Assembly: GCA_025716815.1 (NCBI GenBank)
Contig: JAIXMN010000003.1
Coordinates: 186,001 to 250,000 of the forward strand
DNA from: Dichotomocladium elegans
Taxonomy: Eukaryota; Mucoromycota; Mucoromycetes; Mucorales; Lichtheimiaceae
Direction of reading: 5' to 3'
DNA length: 64,000 bases
Shown here: positions 1 to 11,600 of the stretch, one piece after another
How positions within the stretch are numbered: the stretch's first letter is position 1
How the letters are laid out: the number at the start of each line of letters is the position of its first letter
Position numbers and translations under genes: made by a program
Notes under the pieces: generated by a model
Seen by the model: the letters and a program-made list of their open reading frames with translations, nothing else
Database searches by the model: none
What the model was told of the DNA's origin: nothing

Positions 1-33
1 ATGCAGCGTCCGTCTTTTTTTTTTTAAATGAAA

Positions 34-237
34 TTAAAGAAGGGATGTTTCACTTGATATTGACGTCAACTTCTTTTTGGCCATTCCGTTGAAATTCGCA
101 GCATCCTGGTGTTCGTAAGGCTCGAATGGCAATTTTAGCGCAACACTCTCATGAGCACTTTTTTCTAGACCTTCGATCTGTCGGTCCCCTTTGGCTAAGG
201 CATCCTTCTGTTTTGGTAAGAAAGTATTACTGATCAT
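34..237 (-). CDS. Hypothetical short ORF at the left edge
   Basis: A 67-codon open frame starting with ATG at 237 and ending at 34, reading toward the left edge. It is lysine- and glutamate-rich and I recognise no domain. A GT donor-like site follows the SIS residues near its end and a purine-rich AG lies just before base 15, so it might be the first exon of a gene continuing out of the window, but the implied intron (about 40 nt) would be short for this genome. It could equally be a chance ORF. Confidence 0.25.
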   Translation of the reverse strand: MISNTFLPKQKDALAKGDRQIEGLEKSAHESVALKLPFEPYEHQDAANFNGMAKKKLTSISSETSLL

Positions 238-591
238 CCATTCATCCGTTCACGGGTGAAGAGGAAAGGGGATGAATCATGAGGTCTCTGGTGGTAGCCT
301 ATGAAGCAGGTGGGTATGATTGATCTTGGTTGGATGTGGAAGGGGCTGCGGAGAGAAGACGTCCAAGCAGGGAGGAGGAGGAAATGCTCTCACTCAATTC
401 TCTGGTAAAGTCAAAATCCAACTTCACCCGCTAAAAGCGGCAGGATTCCGTTTCTAGGTGACACAGAGAAAAAGTGAAAATCTCCCCTCCCCCCATTCTT
501 TCAAAATAAATTTCCCCGTAAGCAATATCCTCGGATTTAATTTTCTTCTCTTTTCTCCAACAGACCTTCTCTTCCGCGTATAGGATAAGCA
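238..591. other. Intergenic, upstream of HEM25
   Basis: No gene seen. C- and T-rich stretches before the HEM25 start look like an ordinary fungal 5' leader. It may also serve as a divergent promoter if the ORF at 34-237 is real. Confidence 0.4.
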
Positions 592-1981
592 ATGTCACAG
601 CGTGAAAAACCACATCGAATTGCCCATTTGACAGGAGGAGCTGTGTCAGGTATGACAGCCTGTGTCATGCTCCAACCTCTTGACTTGATCAAGACCCGAT
701 TACAGCAATCGCGCCACGACAGCATGCGCGCCGGCCTCTCTCCGCATAAAAAGTAAAGCCTTGTTGTCGACCTTGAGCAGGAATTGTCCATTCAGTATTG
801 GTTATTTCCCTCCTTCCCCCTTTTTTTTCACCTTGCACTATAGCACAGTTATTCTGACAGTGCGTGACATTCTCAAAAACAATGGTGTCAGTGGTTTGTG
901 GAGGGGCACTTTGCCCACGATCGTACGGTGAGGGATAGCAGACATGTCGCTGCTCGCTTCTTTCTTGCTTTTTTTTCTTTTGGCTGATAAAGAGGAGGCG
1001 GTATTGTTGCGCGCGAACAATAGCAATGTCCCAGGCACGGCCATGTATTTTGCGGCGTTATCTGAAATTCGACATGTCCTTGATGTCGCCCGACCAACAA
1101 TCCAGCGTTATTCGCCTTTTAAGCCGAGCCATAAAGATAAAGACAAATGGGAGAACTTAATCTGCGGAGCAGCAGCACGGGGAACGGTTGGGTACATACT
1201 GATGCCAGTGACTGTACTCAAAGTGCGATATGAGGTATGCTGTGCGTCGCAGCATCATTGGAACAGATCACTCAATTGCCTGCAAACATAAAGAGCAATC
1301 TCTACAATTATGAGAGCATATCTGGAGCGTTTCGGCACATCTTGAAGAACGACGGTATTCGAGGTAAATACAAAAGAATCGATCCCGTGATTCTCGTGGG
1401 GTTGTTGACTCATACCGGGTGCGGGGGGACGTAGGACTTTTCGCTGGATTCGGTGCAACATTTATCCGCGACGCCCCTTTTGCGGGCATATATCTGTTTT
1501 TTTATGAACACTTCAAGGCACTAGCAAATGGTAGACCAGTGTATTTGATATTACAGAGAGAAAGGTCGGGGGTTGACTAAAAGCAACACACTCTAGGATG
1601 GAAAGCAGATCATGATGTTGCGGTCGCAAACATGGCCATCAATCTCGGTGCAGGCATCACTGCAGGAACAGCAGCAACATGCATCACACAGCCCTTTGAC
1701 ATGATAAAAACACGCATGCAGCTTGATCGGAAACTTTATCGAACAACATGGTCAACCAGTAGAAAAGTTTTTATGGTGAGTTTGTGATGTTCAATAGCGA
1801 GGAGCGAGGGATGCACCGAGAACTCACCACGCAGCAGGAAAATGGATTCCGGGGCTTCTTTGATGGTATCAGTCTGCGCCTGGCGCGCAAACCGCTCAGT
1901 TCAGCAATATCTTGGGCAGTGTACGAGGAAATTGTACGACACTTCCCAAAGGCAGAAACAGTATCACAGACACCTATTTAG
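592..1981 (+). CDS. HEM25: Mitochondrial glycine carrier, Hem25/SLC25A38 family
   Basis: Mitochondrial carrier of the inner membrane that imports glycine for the first step of haem synthesis (5-aminolevulinate formation); function from the family. Seven exons: 592-752, 844-927, 1024-1234, 1294-1363, 1435-1530, 1597-1775, 1835-1981, giving 315 residues, the usual carrier length. Three tandem carrier repeats are visible, each with the PX[DE]XX[KR]-type signature: PLDLIKTR in repeat 1, a degenerate PVTVLKVR in repeat 2, PFDMIKTR in repeat 3. The segment [14 protein letters not shown] is typical of SLC25A38. The start is the first ATG before the conserved HLTGGAVSG segment. It is followed after 83 bp by the glucuronokinase on the same strand. 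Every exon junction keeps frame with GT-AG borders. Confidence 0.9.
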
Positions 1982-2064
1982 ACCTGCCTTATTATTCCTA
2001 CTCTTCACTGCATTTCATCTTTTAAACTTGTAGCTTTTGTTTATACGAAAAAGTCAGCCCATAT

Positions 2065-4180
2065 ATGTCCACCCTTATCCTCATTGCGAGCGCATCTCGA
2101 CCCACACGTCTTGAGACGGAAATAAAGGGAGCTTACCACGCCCCGTGTGTCCATTGGCATGGACTGCCAAAAGCATTATTACCTATATCGGCCCAGCCTG
2201 CCTTGAGTTGGTGGTATAAAGAAGCGGTGTCCATGTTCAAGATGGTTTATATTGTGACCAATGCTTACAAGTGAGCGAAGACATCTAATCGCTGCATCGC
2301 GCGATGAATGCTGCTCTCATTGCAATTCTTTTCATCATTTGGTTTCTCTCGATATAGCTACAAGCACTATGAGCGCTGGGCGACTGGGAACAACTTCCCG
2401 AAGACAGGGCTCCTGAACTGTGGATTTAGGTGAGAATAGGGCGTATCAATGTGAGGGTTGCCTTGTTGCCTTGTCCTAACCGAACTTTCTATAGTGCAGG
2501 GCCGCTCTCGGACATTGGCTTTGTCCAACGCGTGAAAGCATTGCAAGGAACAGTGGTGATCATGATGGCCGATTATTTGTACCGAAACAGCGATGCATTA
2601 CCTACGACCCTGAACCAGGACTGTAGCAGGCTTTATTATCACGGCGATGGGGAGCTGGTGAGCCTAGTCCTGACACCCGACGTGCTTGATGAGTTGATTC
2701 GCGATGCGCCCCACTATCCAACAAGCAAAACCTGGTCCGTCCAAGACCAGAAGAAGGCACTGTCCACCGCAGTTACCGAGAGCTCAGTTTCTATCGATCG
2801 TGTCCTTATCCCCGCGCCTTCGACCACACGATTCATGCACGAAGATCTCTCGCTAGCCGAGTACCTATCGGACTGGTGGGCCGAGCCGGATGCGCCCCAA
2901 TCTCTACCCGATCCAATCCACGTCAAGGCATATGCGCGTGTTGGTCTGATGGGCAATCCGAGCGACGGGTTTTATGGCAAGTAACAGCAAATGTCTGCGG
3001 TAGGGAGAGCAAAGGGAAGGTCTAATACGCTCCCCCGGTGCTAATAGGCAAAACCATGTCTCTTTTGATCGCCAATTTCTGGGCCGAAGTTACCTTATTG
3101 CCCCATCATACTTCTCACATCAATATCATGTCTAATCCCGTAGCAGACCCTCGCAATTTTAGCACATTGGAGTCTTTAGCTGCTATCTGTACTGAGGACG
3201 GTTACGACCACGGAGACAGGTTGTTGCTGGCGTGCGCCAAGGTGTTTTATTCGTACTGCAAAAACAATAACGTCCAGATCGATACACGTCGCGGCTTCCG
3301 AGCCATGTTTGATACCAACGTTCCTCGCCAGGTCGGCTTGGCGGGTTCGTCAGCAATTGTCACGGCTTTCTGGAAGGCCATGCTAAAGTTTTACGGTGTT
3401 GCCGACGCTATCCCCATTGAGCAGCAGGCATCCCTAGTTCTGTCGGTCGAGCAAGACGAACTAGGCATTGCAGCCGGCCTCCAGGACCGGGTCATTCAGG
3501 TAATCTTGACGACCACCGTGGCAGTGAATCATACCGGTTTTGGGTGAATTGAACCGTTTCCTTTTCTTTCTCTGCCTACCAACCGAACAGGCCTATGGCG
3601 GTCTCGTGTATATGGACTTCGACCGTGAATTTGTAGAAAAGCACAACTATGGAAAGTATCAATCCCTGGATATCTCGCTTGTCCCGCCTCTTTTCTTGGC
3701 CTATGTTGCCCATCCTGAAGATTCCGGCAAGGTGCATAGCACCGTCAAGCAGCGGTTTTTAAAGAACGATCCAGACGTATGTTTGACCATCTGCCCATCT
3801 CAAGCAATCCCCTATTTACGTTTGCCTCCCAATAGGTCATCCAGGCCATGAAGAATTTCGCATCCTTTACAGATCAAGCTCGAGATGCCCTTGAACGGAA
3901 AGATCATCACACATTTGCACAGCTCATGACCGCAAATTTTGAACAGCGTCGAAAAACATATGGCGATGCGGTCGTTGGTGCTACTAATCTTCGGATGGTT
4001 GAACTGGCACGCCAGCACCGATGTGTTGCGAAATTTCCGGGGAGCGGAGGCGCTATTGTAGGCATGTGGGATGGTGACGACCAGGCTTCACGAGCGGATG
4101 ATCTGCTCAAGCTTCGTCACGCGTTAGAAAAGGAAGGCTATGTCTATGTAGATATTATCCCAAAGGAGCAACAAGTATAG
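2065..4180 (+). CDS. Glucuronokinase with N-terminal nucleotidyltransferase-like domain
   Basis: Six exons (2065-2270, 2358-2429, 2495-2976, 3048-3499, 3591-3776, 3836-4180) encode 580 residues. The C-terminal two thirds is a GHMP kinase: GLMGNPSDGFYGKTMSL is the N-terminal GHMP signature, VGLAGSSAIVTA the ATP-binding motif, and DRVIQAYGGLVYMDF is characteristic of glucuronokinase, which makes glucuronate-1-phosphate from glucuronate and ATP in the UDP-glucuronate salvage route. The first ~100 residues resemble a sugar-phosphate nucleotidyltransferase start (GLPKALLPI) but the usual glycine-rich LAAGxGTRL loop reads ASASRPTRL, so its activity is doubtful. UDP-glucuronate would feed polyuronide wall synthesis (inference). 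Intron 3 (2977-3047) needs a GC donor. The last 37 bp overlap the 3' end of ALKBH1 on the other strand. Confidence 0.87.
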
Positions 4181-5572
4181 AGATCGTCATTCTTCCCCTT
4201 CCGTTGATGATTGGAAGGGAAGACCTGTCGAACATTTATATTAATCCGAGTAGTCTGCATAAATCTACCAAAGCATTCCCAATGATCTTCGGGATAATCG
4301 GGAGATAAGTATGAGGGTAGAGTGTCTTCCAAAATTCTCGGCACACCTATGAAATGGAACAGCCATGTAATTATCGAATGCGGAAAGGGAACGTTGTTGC
4401 ATACGTACCATGGAATGCACGTCGGCATGGCTGTGTCATGATAATGATGTCCCCGCTACGGAGACGAAGTGCTGCGGGGACAGTCTCCTGCGTTGGCCCA
4501 CCGATCAAGAAGATACAATCATTGCCAAGACTATAGACATGGATGTAGCCAATTCAGCATGTCTCAGTTGCACCTCCTCCTCCTCCCCCCCTTTGTACAG
4601 TATTCGACCCACTAACCCGGTCCTATTGAGTTTACCTGACCGAGATGAGTGGAGCATCCATGTTAAATTCGCTCTTGTCCACATGCCCCATCAAGGTATC
4701 CTTGTATTGGTACAAGTTGAGCACACCTGCCTCAGCCTTGTAATCCTGGCCCTTGTAATTGTTTTTCCAGACGCCTTCTTGTCCCACACCTTCGATCGAT
4801 ACTGCGATGGTCTTTGCGAGCCGATCCACAACCGTCGGCATGGGGTAGCGCCGATCAAGATGGTAGCTTTTGGTAGGCCAGTGATACTGGTATCCAAGCA
4901 TAACCCACCGCATCTTGCGCATCAATTCCTGTGGTGGCAGGAGCGGTACGGTCTCAACCGGGGGCGGGTCGCGTTTTTCATACTGGTTAGCTTCTTCTTG
5001 CCAAACTTTGTCACTCTTCCGGGGCACCACATCATTCAGAGACATTTCGCCCCGCACCGTCTGCGAGCAGGCGGCCGCCCAAAGACCCTGAGGTGGGATC
5101 TCGTAGTGCGTATCAAGATTGGAAATATTCGGCGCTTTGGTATATTCTTCAAGGCATTCTCGGATCAAGCGCCGTTGTCCAGCATCCTGGAACGGATTCG
5201 GAATAAAAATAAGGCCTGCATGATGGAGTATGTGCGCATTTGGTTGGTTATATACAATCGATCCGTCGCCCCATTTCATAGTGCTGTGTTTTCACCTGGA
5301 AAATCGTCAAGTATATATGCTGCTTGTTGATTCTCTTTGAACAGCAGATGATTGAGGGGACAATTGAGTTGCACTTGACGCACTCGATTGTCTGTGCCGT
5401 GTGTATGTAGATCAATAACATTCGAGAAATCAGGAGGTGGCACGCGCGATTTGAAATTGCGTTCGGCGAAACGAAAGGGAACCTGATTGATGTAGGTTTT
5501 TGCATTCTGCTTGCGTTGGGCAGCCTCTTTTTGCTGCCTTTCCTGAATTTTCTGCTGTCTCCGTGAGGACAT
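4144..5572 (-). CDS. ALKBH1: AlkB homologue, ALKBH1-like 2-oxoglutarate/Fe(II) dioxygenase
   Basis: Four exons (5296-5572, 4636-5215, 4409-4530, 4144-4346) give 393 residues. The oxygenase core has the iron-binding HxD in GHVDKSE, the distal His in RRAFHGVPR and the RININVRQVF segment matching the RxNxxR-type 2-oxoglutarate-binding signature of AlkB proteins. The insert before the core (KDTLMGHVDKSEFN, SLGNDCIFLIGG) is typical of the ALKBH1 branch, which demethylates nucleic acids including tRNA and 6-methyladenine DNA in various organisms; which substrate is used here is unknown. The N-terminus is basic and Gln/Arg-rich. The last exon overlaps the glucuronokinase coding end. The start lies only 48 bp downstream of the YIPF stop on the same strand. 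Confidence 0.88.
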
Positions 5573-5620
5573 TTTCTAACAGTGTTGTTCTTGATAGTTA
5601 AAGCAGGAAAAATCAGGTAT

Positions 5621-6997
5621 TTATTGCTGCGTCTGGGGGTCAGCGACGGTTCTAATGTCGTAGTTATAAAATTGAAACTTTAATATCAAGGCGAAACCAG
5701 CATGGGCACCGAGGATCACAAGCAGCAAAATTCGTGAGGTCTTGGCATCTGTGCGGGAAATCACAATATACAAGTTCTTGACCAAAAAGTATCCTTCCAA
5801 GATTTCCCGGTGAGAACTCTTTAGCGTTCCTCTCTCGTTTCCATTCCGCGCATAACTCACCTGTCAGCATCGAGGCGACGCTCACAGCTATCCATCGTGC
5901 AATATCAAATGGCATGATGCAGAGGAGCTATTTTGTTTTGAACAGTATTTGGTCGACAAAAGCATTTCAGTAACCCCACCATCACCGTGATAGCCGATAG
6001 CATGAAATAAAACAGAACTCTTTACCGATACAGGTACCCAGACTACGAGAGCATAGCCATAATAGTTGACAATCTCCAAAAGACTTGGTTGGCATCCAAA
6101 GTATTTCGTTGCAAGCCAGACCAATGCAGGCATCACAAAACCATAAGAATAAACGACACCTACAGCAAAGCTGAGGAGCCGGAAATCGCTCTGATACGGA
6201 GTACCACCGATATGGGCTCCCAAAGAGCCCGCAAGCGATGAGCATACGAAAAGAACAAACACAACCGTGGTCGATATCCAGAAAGGTCCGTACAAATCTG
6301 GCCGATTGTTCAATGTGTCGTTTGCGAAGTCGCCGACAGGATATAGCGTTTTCATGCAACGTTCCAGAACCTAGCAAAGCATATTTGCCTCAACGTCTGT
6401 AGTTCGCTTTTCATGTTTGCAAATTCTGTGTTGTTTTTTCATCTTTGCAACAAACCTGGCTTGTATCAACGTCAAAATACTGTGCATAGTAATCCAACGA
6501 CCAGACTGGTTTGCCTTGTCCACCGTGTCGCGGCTGTGGGTCTGTATCAAAAAAACTAGTCGTATTTCTCGGCGCGGCAGGAGGTGGAGGTGGCGCTGTT
6601 GACCCTGCATTTGAGCCATTTTAAAGCAATAGACGAAGAAGGATTGTTGCCTGTTAATTCCATGTAGCTTCGTTCTGGACGTTGGCGGTTGGAAGTAGTC
6701 CATTCCAGCTCTGGTGCTTACCCGAGTTATGGGTTCCTGAACCCGTCGAAAAGTCTGCAAATGGCGCGTTCAATATATAAGAATGAGCGATCGACTAAGG
6801 CTACAAAGTGGCATAAGACCCAACACAGGCCTGTTGTACCTTGGAATTCGAGACCATCGCTTTCGATGGTAGCAGGCTGTGTGCGTAGAGGTCATGTTAA
6901 TTAAGGACAAGCAAATTATTACTTTTTATCGATTTACTTGGGTATAAGCACTGTCATCCATGTCCACAAGGACATTATATTGACCCTTTCCAGACAT
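5621..6997 (-). CDS. YIPF1/YIPF2-type Yip1-domain Golgi membrane protein
   Basis: Seven coding exons spliced by hand. Exon 1 (6938-6997) encodes MSGKGQYNVLVDMDDSAYTQ, chosen because it joins in frame to the conserved LEFQDFST-like segment. A proline run and the WSLDYYAQYFDVDT motif follow, then the Yip1 domain with RPDLYGPFWI, the family hallmark, and about five hydrophobic membrane segments, ending near FQFYNYDIRTV. Yip1-domain proteins bind Rab GTPases and act in ER-Golgi traffic; the YIPF1/2 branch is Golgi-resident (family knowledge). CCAATCA boxes lie about 90 and 110 bp upstream of the start. The stop is 48 bp from the ALKBH1 start. Confidence 0.87.
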
Positions 6998-7085
6998 TGT
7001 AATTCTTCTTGAAGGATAGGAAAGACCGGAGCCGAAAAGGCAAAGCTGACCGCACTTGGCTATGTGAAACCCTACATGTCGTAGT

Positions 7086-7114
7086 CCAATCAAGCTGACA
7101 CTGTTATCCAATCA
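7086..7114. promoter_or_regulatory. Paired CCAATCA boxes upstream of the YIPF gene
   Basis: CCAATCA at 7086-7092 and again at 7108-7114, 22 bp apart (two helical turns), 89-117 bp upstream of the minus-strand YIPF start. This is the core NF-Y (HAP) site. A third, imperfect GTAGTCCAA copy follows at about 7127. Confidence 0.5.
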
Positions 7115-8383
7115 AAACCGATGCCGTAGTCCAACGGAATCAAAATCCCTGTAACAAGCAAAGTAGCTACCAAGAGATAGGAAGGGAGGACGCCTGTGTG
7201 TTTTTAACGCTTTCCAAACCATGCTTTGGTTCTCGGGGCGGGGCTCTTATGTTTTCCTTATAAACTTTCAAATACGTAGGCATTGAGCAATCCTCACTGT
7301 TCGTCTTGGATATATGGCCGAATTTTTCCAATGCCCAATATGCCTTAGCTGCATGGAGAACGAAAATAGATGGGAACCCACATTCTTGTCCGTTATTTTT
7401 TAGGGAATTGAGGAGGGCGTTGTCGGTTTCTAAGGTATGGTGAATCCATTAAAATCTCATTGATGCAGTAAGAGAGCATGCGACAGATCGAGGGGAATCG
7501 ATGCATTTGGAATGTCAGATGTTCCATGATGGTATCCTCATTCTCTTATCCGCTTCACGTAGAATGTGGTCCTTGGGATTCCTAGCCAGTTTCCCCCACT
7601 GCCATATGGTTCTGAATTGTCTATTGAAAGTCTGGTAGAAGTAGCAGCAATGACAGGCGTAAATGCAACTTCTTTGGAGGATGTCATACGTAATGGTATA
7701 TCGTACCATTGACAATGGGGGCAATTGCAGATAATAGAGCTCTTTCTGTCCATCAGATTAATCTTCTCCTTCTCCTTCATGGTTTTATCACTTATGATCA
7801 TCGTAACAGTTTTTTTAAAATCAATCTTACGTCCACAAACCTTTGTGATGACTAAATGCTCACAAGGACTTGATAAACCATGGAAGAATAACATAGTTCA
7901 GAGGATCGCAAACTCCTTGGTGCGACCGCAATTTGCAGAGAGTCTTTTCCTTTCTCGTTTTATGGCTGTAGCTCTTTCAAAGCACTAGACTCTCTGCATT
8001 GACTGGAAGTACGATTAAACCAAGGGATTCTGCTTGAAGACACTGATGTGGAGAGTATGCTAATGCTACGTACCTGTTAAAAATCTTTCCTTGCTGAGCA
8101 AAGTTCATGTTCTTGTTGGATATACTTTTATTTATCTTCCTGATACTGCACCGGATGTCCCGTTTGGGAATACCCGGGCGGGTCGAATCAGGCAAGCCTT
8201 GAACGAATTGGTACGTACCGGTATTTCAGCATCAATCTAACCGTACCATCGCGCCTTGATCTTGTCTTCGTCTTGACGTTCCATATATTCAAGAGACTTG
8301 CCCATCTCCGTCGGCTTTAGGTGACCTTTTTACCATGTATTCTTTTTAATATTATTTTTATCTTAACTTAGCGGCATTGACTT

Positions 8384-8413
8384 TGATTGGATAGCGTTAC
8401 TCGCTTTGATTGG
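8384..8413. promoter_or_regulatory. Paired inverted CCAAT boxes (TGATTGG) upstream of insulysin
   Basis: The 13-mer CTTTGATTGGATA occurs twice; TGATTGG (reverse complement CCAATCA) lies at 8384-8390 and 8407-8413, 23 bp apart and about 255-280 bp upstream of the first insulysin ATG. Fits an NF-Y-bound promoter element. Confidence 0.45.
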
Positions 8414-8666
8414 ATAACGACGTTGCTTTTTGGGGAATTACCATAAAAACGGGCATGACGTATTTTAAAGCCGGGTTCTGGGTCGACTCGCTCCTTTTTC
8501 TTTCACAACTGAATGCCATTGGCGCCCCGTGTCCTTTGCTTTCTGAATCGTCGGCGTCCATCACTAAACATGTACAGTTTCCATATTTGAATCAGCTGCC
8601 TGTGTAAATCTGCTGAAAACAGAGACTGATCTGTTCTCCGGCCCTTTGCATACTTTTTCCACTTAT

Positions 8667-11600
8667 ATGTATCCCTTGGGTCCTTTGGTCGCCAGTCATC
8701 TTTCTCTGGTTCGAACAGACAAGACTATTTCAACTTTGGGATTTCTTAACCGCCGTTCAGCACCCTTTAGATCCTCATTATTAACGCGCTCGGCATCCAC
8801 AACAATCATGCCAGCAATAGCAACCGAATCGCCCTCAGACTGGGAGCTCTCCAGCAACGGCAAATATTGGACCTTCATGCGCCCGCTGGAACAGTCCGAT
8901 AACGATGATCGCCATTATCGCCTGATCAAACTAGCAAGTAATGATCTACAGGTACTGCTTATTCATGACGGAGACGCAGACAAATCAAGCGCTGCGCTGG
9001 ATGTTCATGTAGGTCACCTTAGCGACCCGGTAAGTAAGCCTTTTCCTGTTGTACGAGGGAGCAGGAGGAATGAGAGCATGAAAGACGATCTGTCGGGATA
9101 CACAAGGTGGTGGGGCTTCATGCCAAATATTGCAATGATGGGAACAAATAGGCTTTTGAGATTCGACCGGGGTGGGGGCGGTTGCGGGTTGCGGGTTGTG
9201 GGTTCTGGTTGAGCAGGGCTGAGTAAGAGCTGTGCGTATGCATGTGTGATGACGAGGATTATATCCTCCCCTCCGACCTTTTCCGAAAAAAGTATACTCA
9301 AGTTCGATGTTCTAATACCTAGGATGATTTGCAAGGACTGGCGCACTTTTGCGAGCATTTACTTTTCATGGGCACCGAAAAGTATCCGAAAGAAAACGAC
9401 TATAATCAGTACCTATCCGAGCATGCCGGCTTCTCGAATGCATTCACAGGTGTGGAGAACACGAATTATTACTTTGAGATCGGGCATGAGCACCTTGGTG
9501 GTGCATTGGATCGGTTCGCCCAGTTCTTTATTTCCCCGCTATTTTCTGCGAGCTGTACGGAGCGCGAATTAAAGGCGGTGGATTCTGGTTAGTTCCAAAA
9601 AACATTGTTGGACTATCTGAACTTAATGCAAACATTTTACTTTCAGAACACAAGAAAAACCAGCAGCAGGATAGCTGGCGGATGTTTCAGCTCGAGAAAA
9701 CTCTCAGCAACCCGAATCATCCTTACTGCCATTTTGGCACCGGCAACCTAGACACCCTGTTTGAGGATCCCAAGAAGAAGGGCCTGGACATTCGATCCGA
9801 GCTGCTCAAATTCCACGAAAATTACTATTCTGCTAATATCATGAAACTTTGTATTCTGGGCCGAGGTAAGGGCATCGATCTTTGTGTGTATGCGCGTTTT
9901 GCTGATTTTTCGTCTTCCGTATCTCTATCAATGCTACTAGAGTCACTAGACCAGCTGACCGAGTGGGCTGTTGAGAAATTCAACGATGTCCGGAATAAGG
10001 GAATCGAGCCTCCTCGATTCCCCGGGCATCCTCTTACGCAGAACGAGTTGATGGTATGATGATAACAAAGGTCATGATGCAACGAGTCCATTCAATCCAT
10101 TTTTTCCCTTTTGCACAGAAACAAATCTTCATAAAACCTGTCAAAGACGTCCGATCGTTGGAAATGACTTTCCCGTTCCCGGATCAGCGGCCTCTGTATG
10201 CTGTGCAGGTACGATGCAATAGGCTGCCGGTAGAGAAAAAGTCATGTGCTGACTCCTCGTTTCTCCTCGCAAACCCTGTTTAGCCCGGCAGATACATTGC
10301 CCACTTGATCGGTCACGAGGGACAAGGCTCCATTCTCTCACTCCTTAAAAGGAATGGTTGGGCAAATTATCTGCAGGTGGGATCTATTCATGGTGGCATC
10401 GGGTTTGAATTCCTGCGCATAAGCATTGATTTGACAGAAGAGGGTCTGAGTATGTGTATTAAAAAACGTATTGGTATGCGAAGAATAGAGGGTGGGCTCA
10501 CTATCCGATTGTCCTGTAGGATGCTACGAAGATGTTGTGGTCTGCGTGTTTCAGTACATTGAGCTTCTTCGTCGCGCGGGAGTGCAAGAGTCCATTTTTA
10601 ACGAAGTGCAGTCACTCGCATCGCTCGCATTCCGATTTAAAGAAAAGTATCCTCCATCACAATATACTTCTAGACTCGCTGGCATGATGCAGCATGGCTA
10701 TCCAGCATCGTGCATCCTTAGCGGACCAAGCCTTATTAGAGACTTCAACGTCGGGATCATCAACGAGAACCTCGATTATCTTCGCCCCGATAACTTCCGC
10801 ATCATGGTTGCTTCCCAGCAGGCGCCAAACGGTGTAGAGTTCACAATGCGCGAGAAATGGTATGGCACTGAATACAGCGTCCTCGAATTCAGCGACAACC
10901 TAAAACAGGTAAAACGAAGAAGTGGACTGCAGGCTGTTGTTCGGTGAATGGTTGAGTGCTCATCTATGGGATATTTATAAAGGCCCTTGCCAATCTGATG
11001 CCTAATGACAATCTTCATATGCCTGGCAAAAATGATTTCATTCCAACCAATTTCGAGACAAACAAAATGGAAATTAAGCTGCCTGCAAAGAGACCCAATC
11101 TGATCGTCAATACGCCGAAGATGCGTCTCTGGTATAAGAAGGATGACACGTTCTGGGTTCCCCGCGCCAATGTCTGGATCCTTTTCCGAAGTCCACTTGC
11201 TTATGCGACTCCAAACAATTGCGTGAAAACTCGGTAAGGCAAAAAGGAGAATTGAAACAAGCTGTATGCGCTCAAACGAAACTATGCGCTTCAGCCTCTT
11301 CACAGATCTCCTCAAAGATTCCTTGAATGAGTATGCGTACGATGCAGAGGTAGCTGGACTTGCTTACAACATTGAGAATTTGTTGGAGGGCATGGTGGTA
11401 AGTAGCTTTGGCAAATAATATAGGTAACATTCGTGCTGAGTCCTTTGTTAGCTGGCTATTGGTGGATATAACGACAAGCTATCTGTGCTCCTTGAAAAGG
11501 TTATTCAAAAGATGAAGGATCTTCAGGTCGATCATGAGCGGTTCAAGTTGCTCAAAGATCAGGTAGGGGAAAAAGAGAATTGGTGCCGAAGGTGGCGAGT

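Larger units (their letters stand above)
6998..8666. other. Intergenic between divergent YIPF and insulysin genes
   Basis: About 1.7 kb with no open frame I can link to a family. ORFs of up to 118 codons on the minus strand (7538-7894) have no recognisable motif. It holds the CCAAT pairs at both ends and AT-rich sequence. Confidence 0.5.

Noticed and set aside
5219..5279. Start of ALKBH1 at a downstream ATG (MKWGDGS)
   Set aside because: This ATG lies inside an intron (5216-5295); splicing joins DDFP directly to GLIFIPNPF, as in homologues.
7538..7894. 118-codon minus-strand ORF
   Set aside because: No motif, no splice context, and AT-rich composition like the surrounding intergenic DNA.
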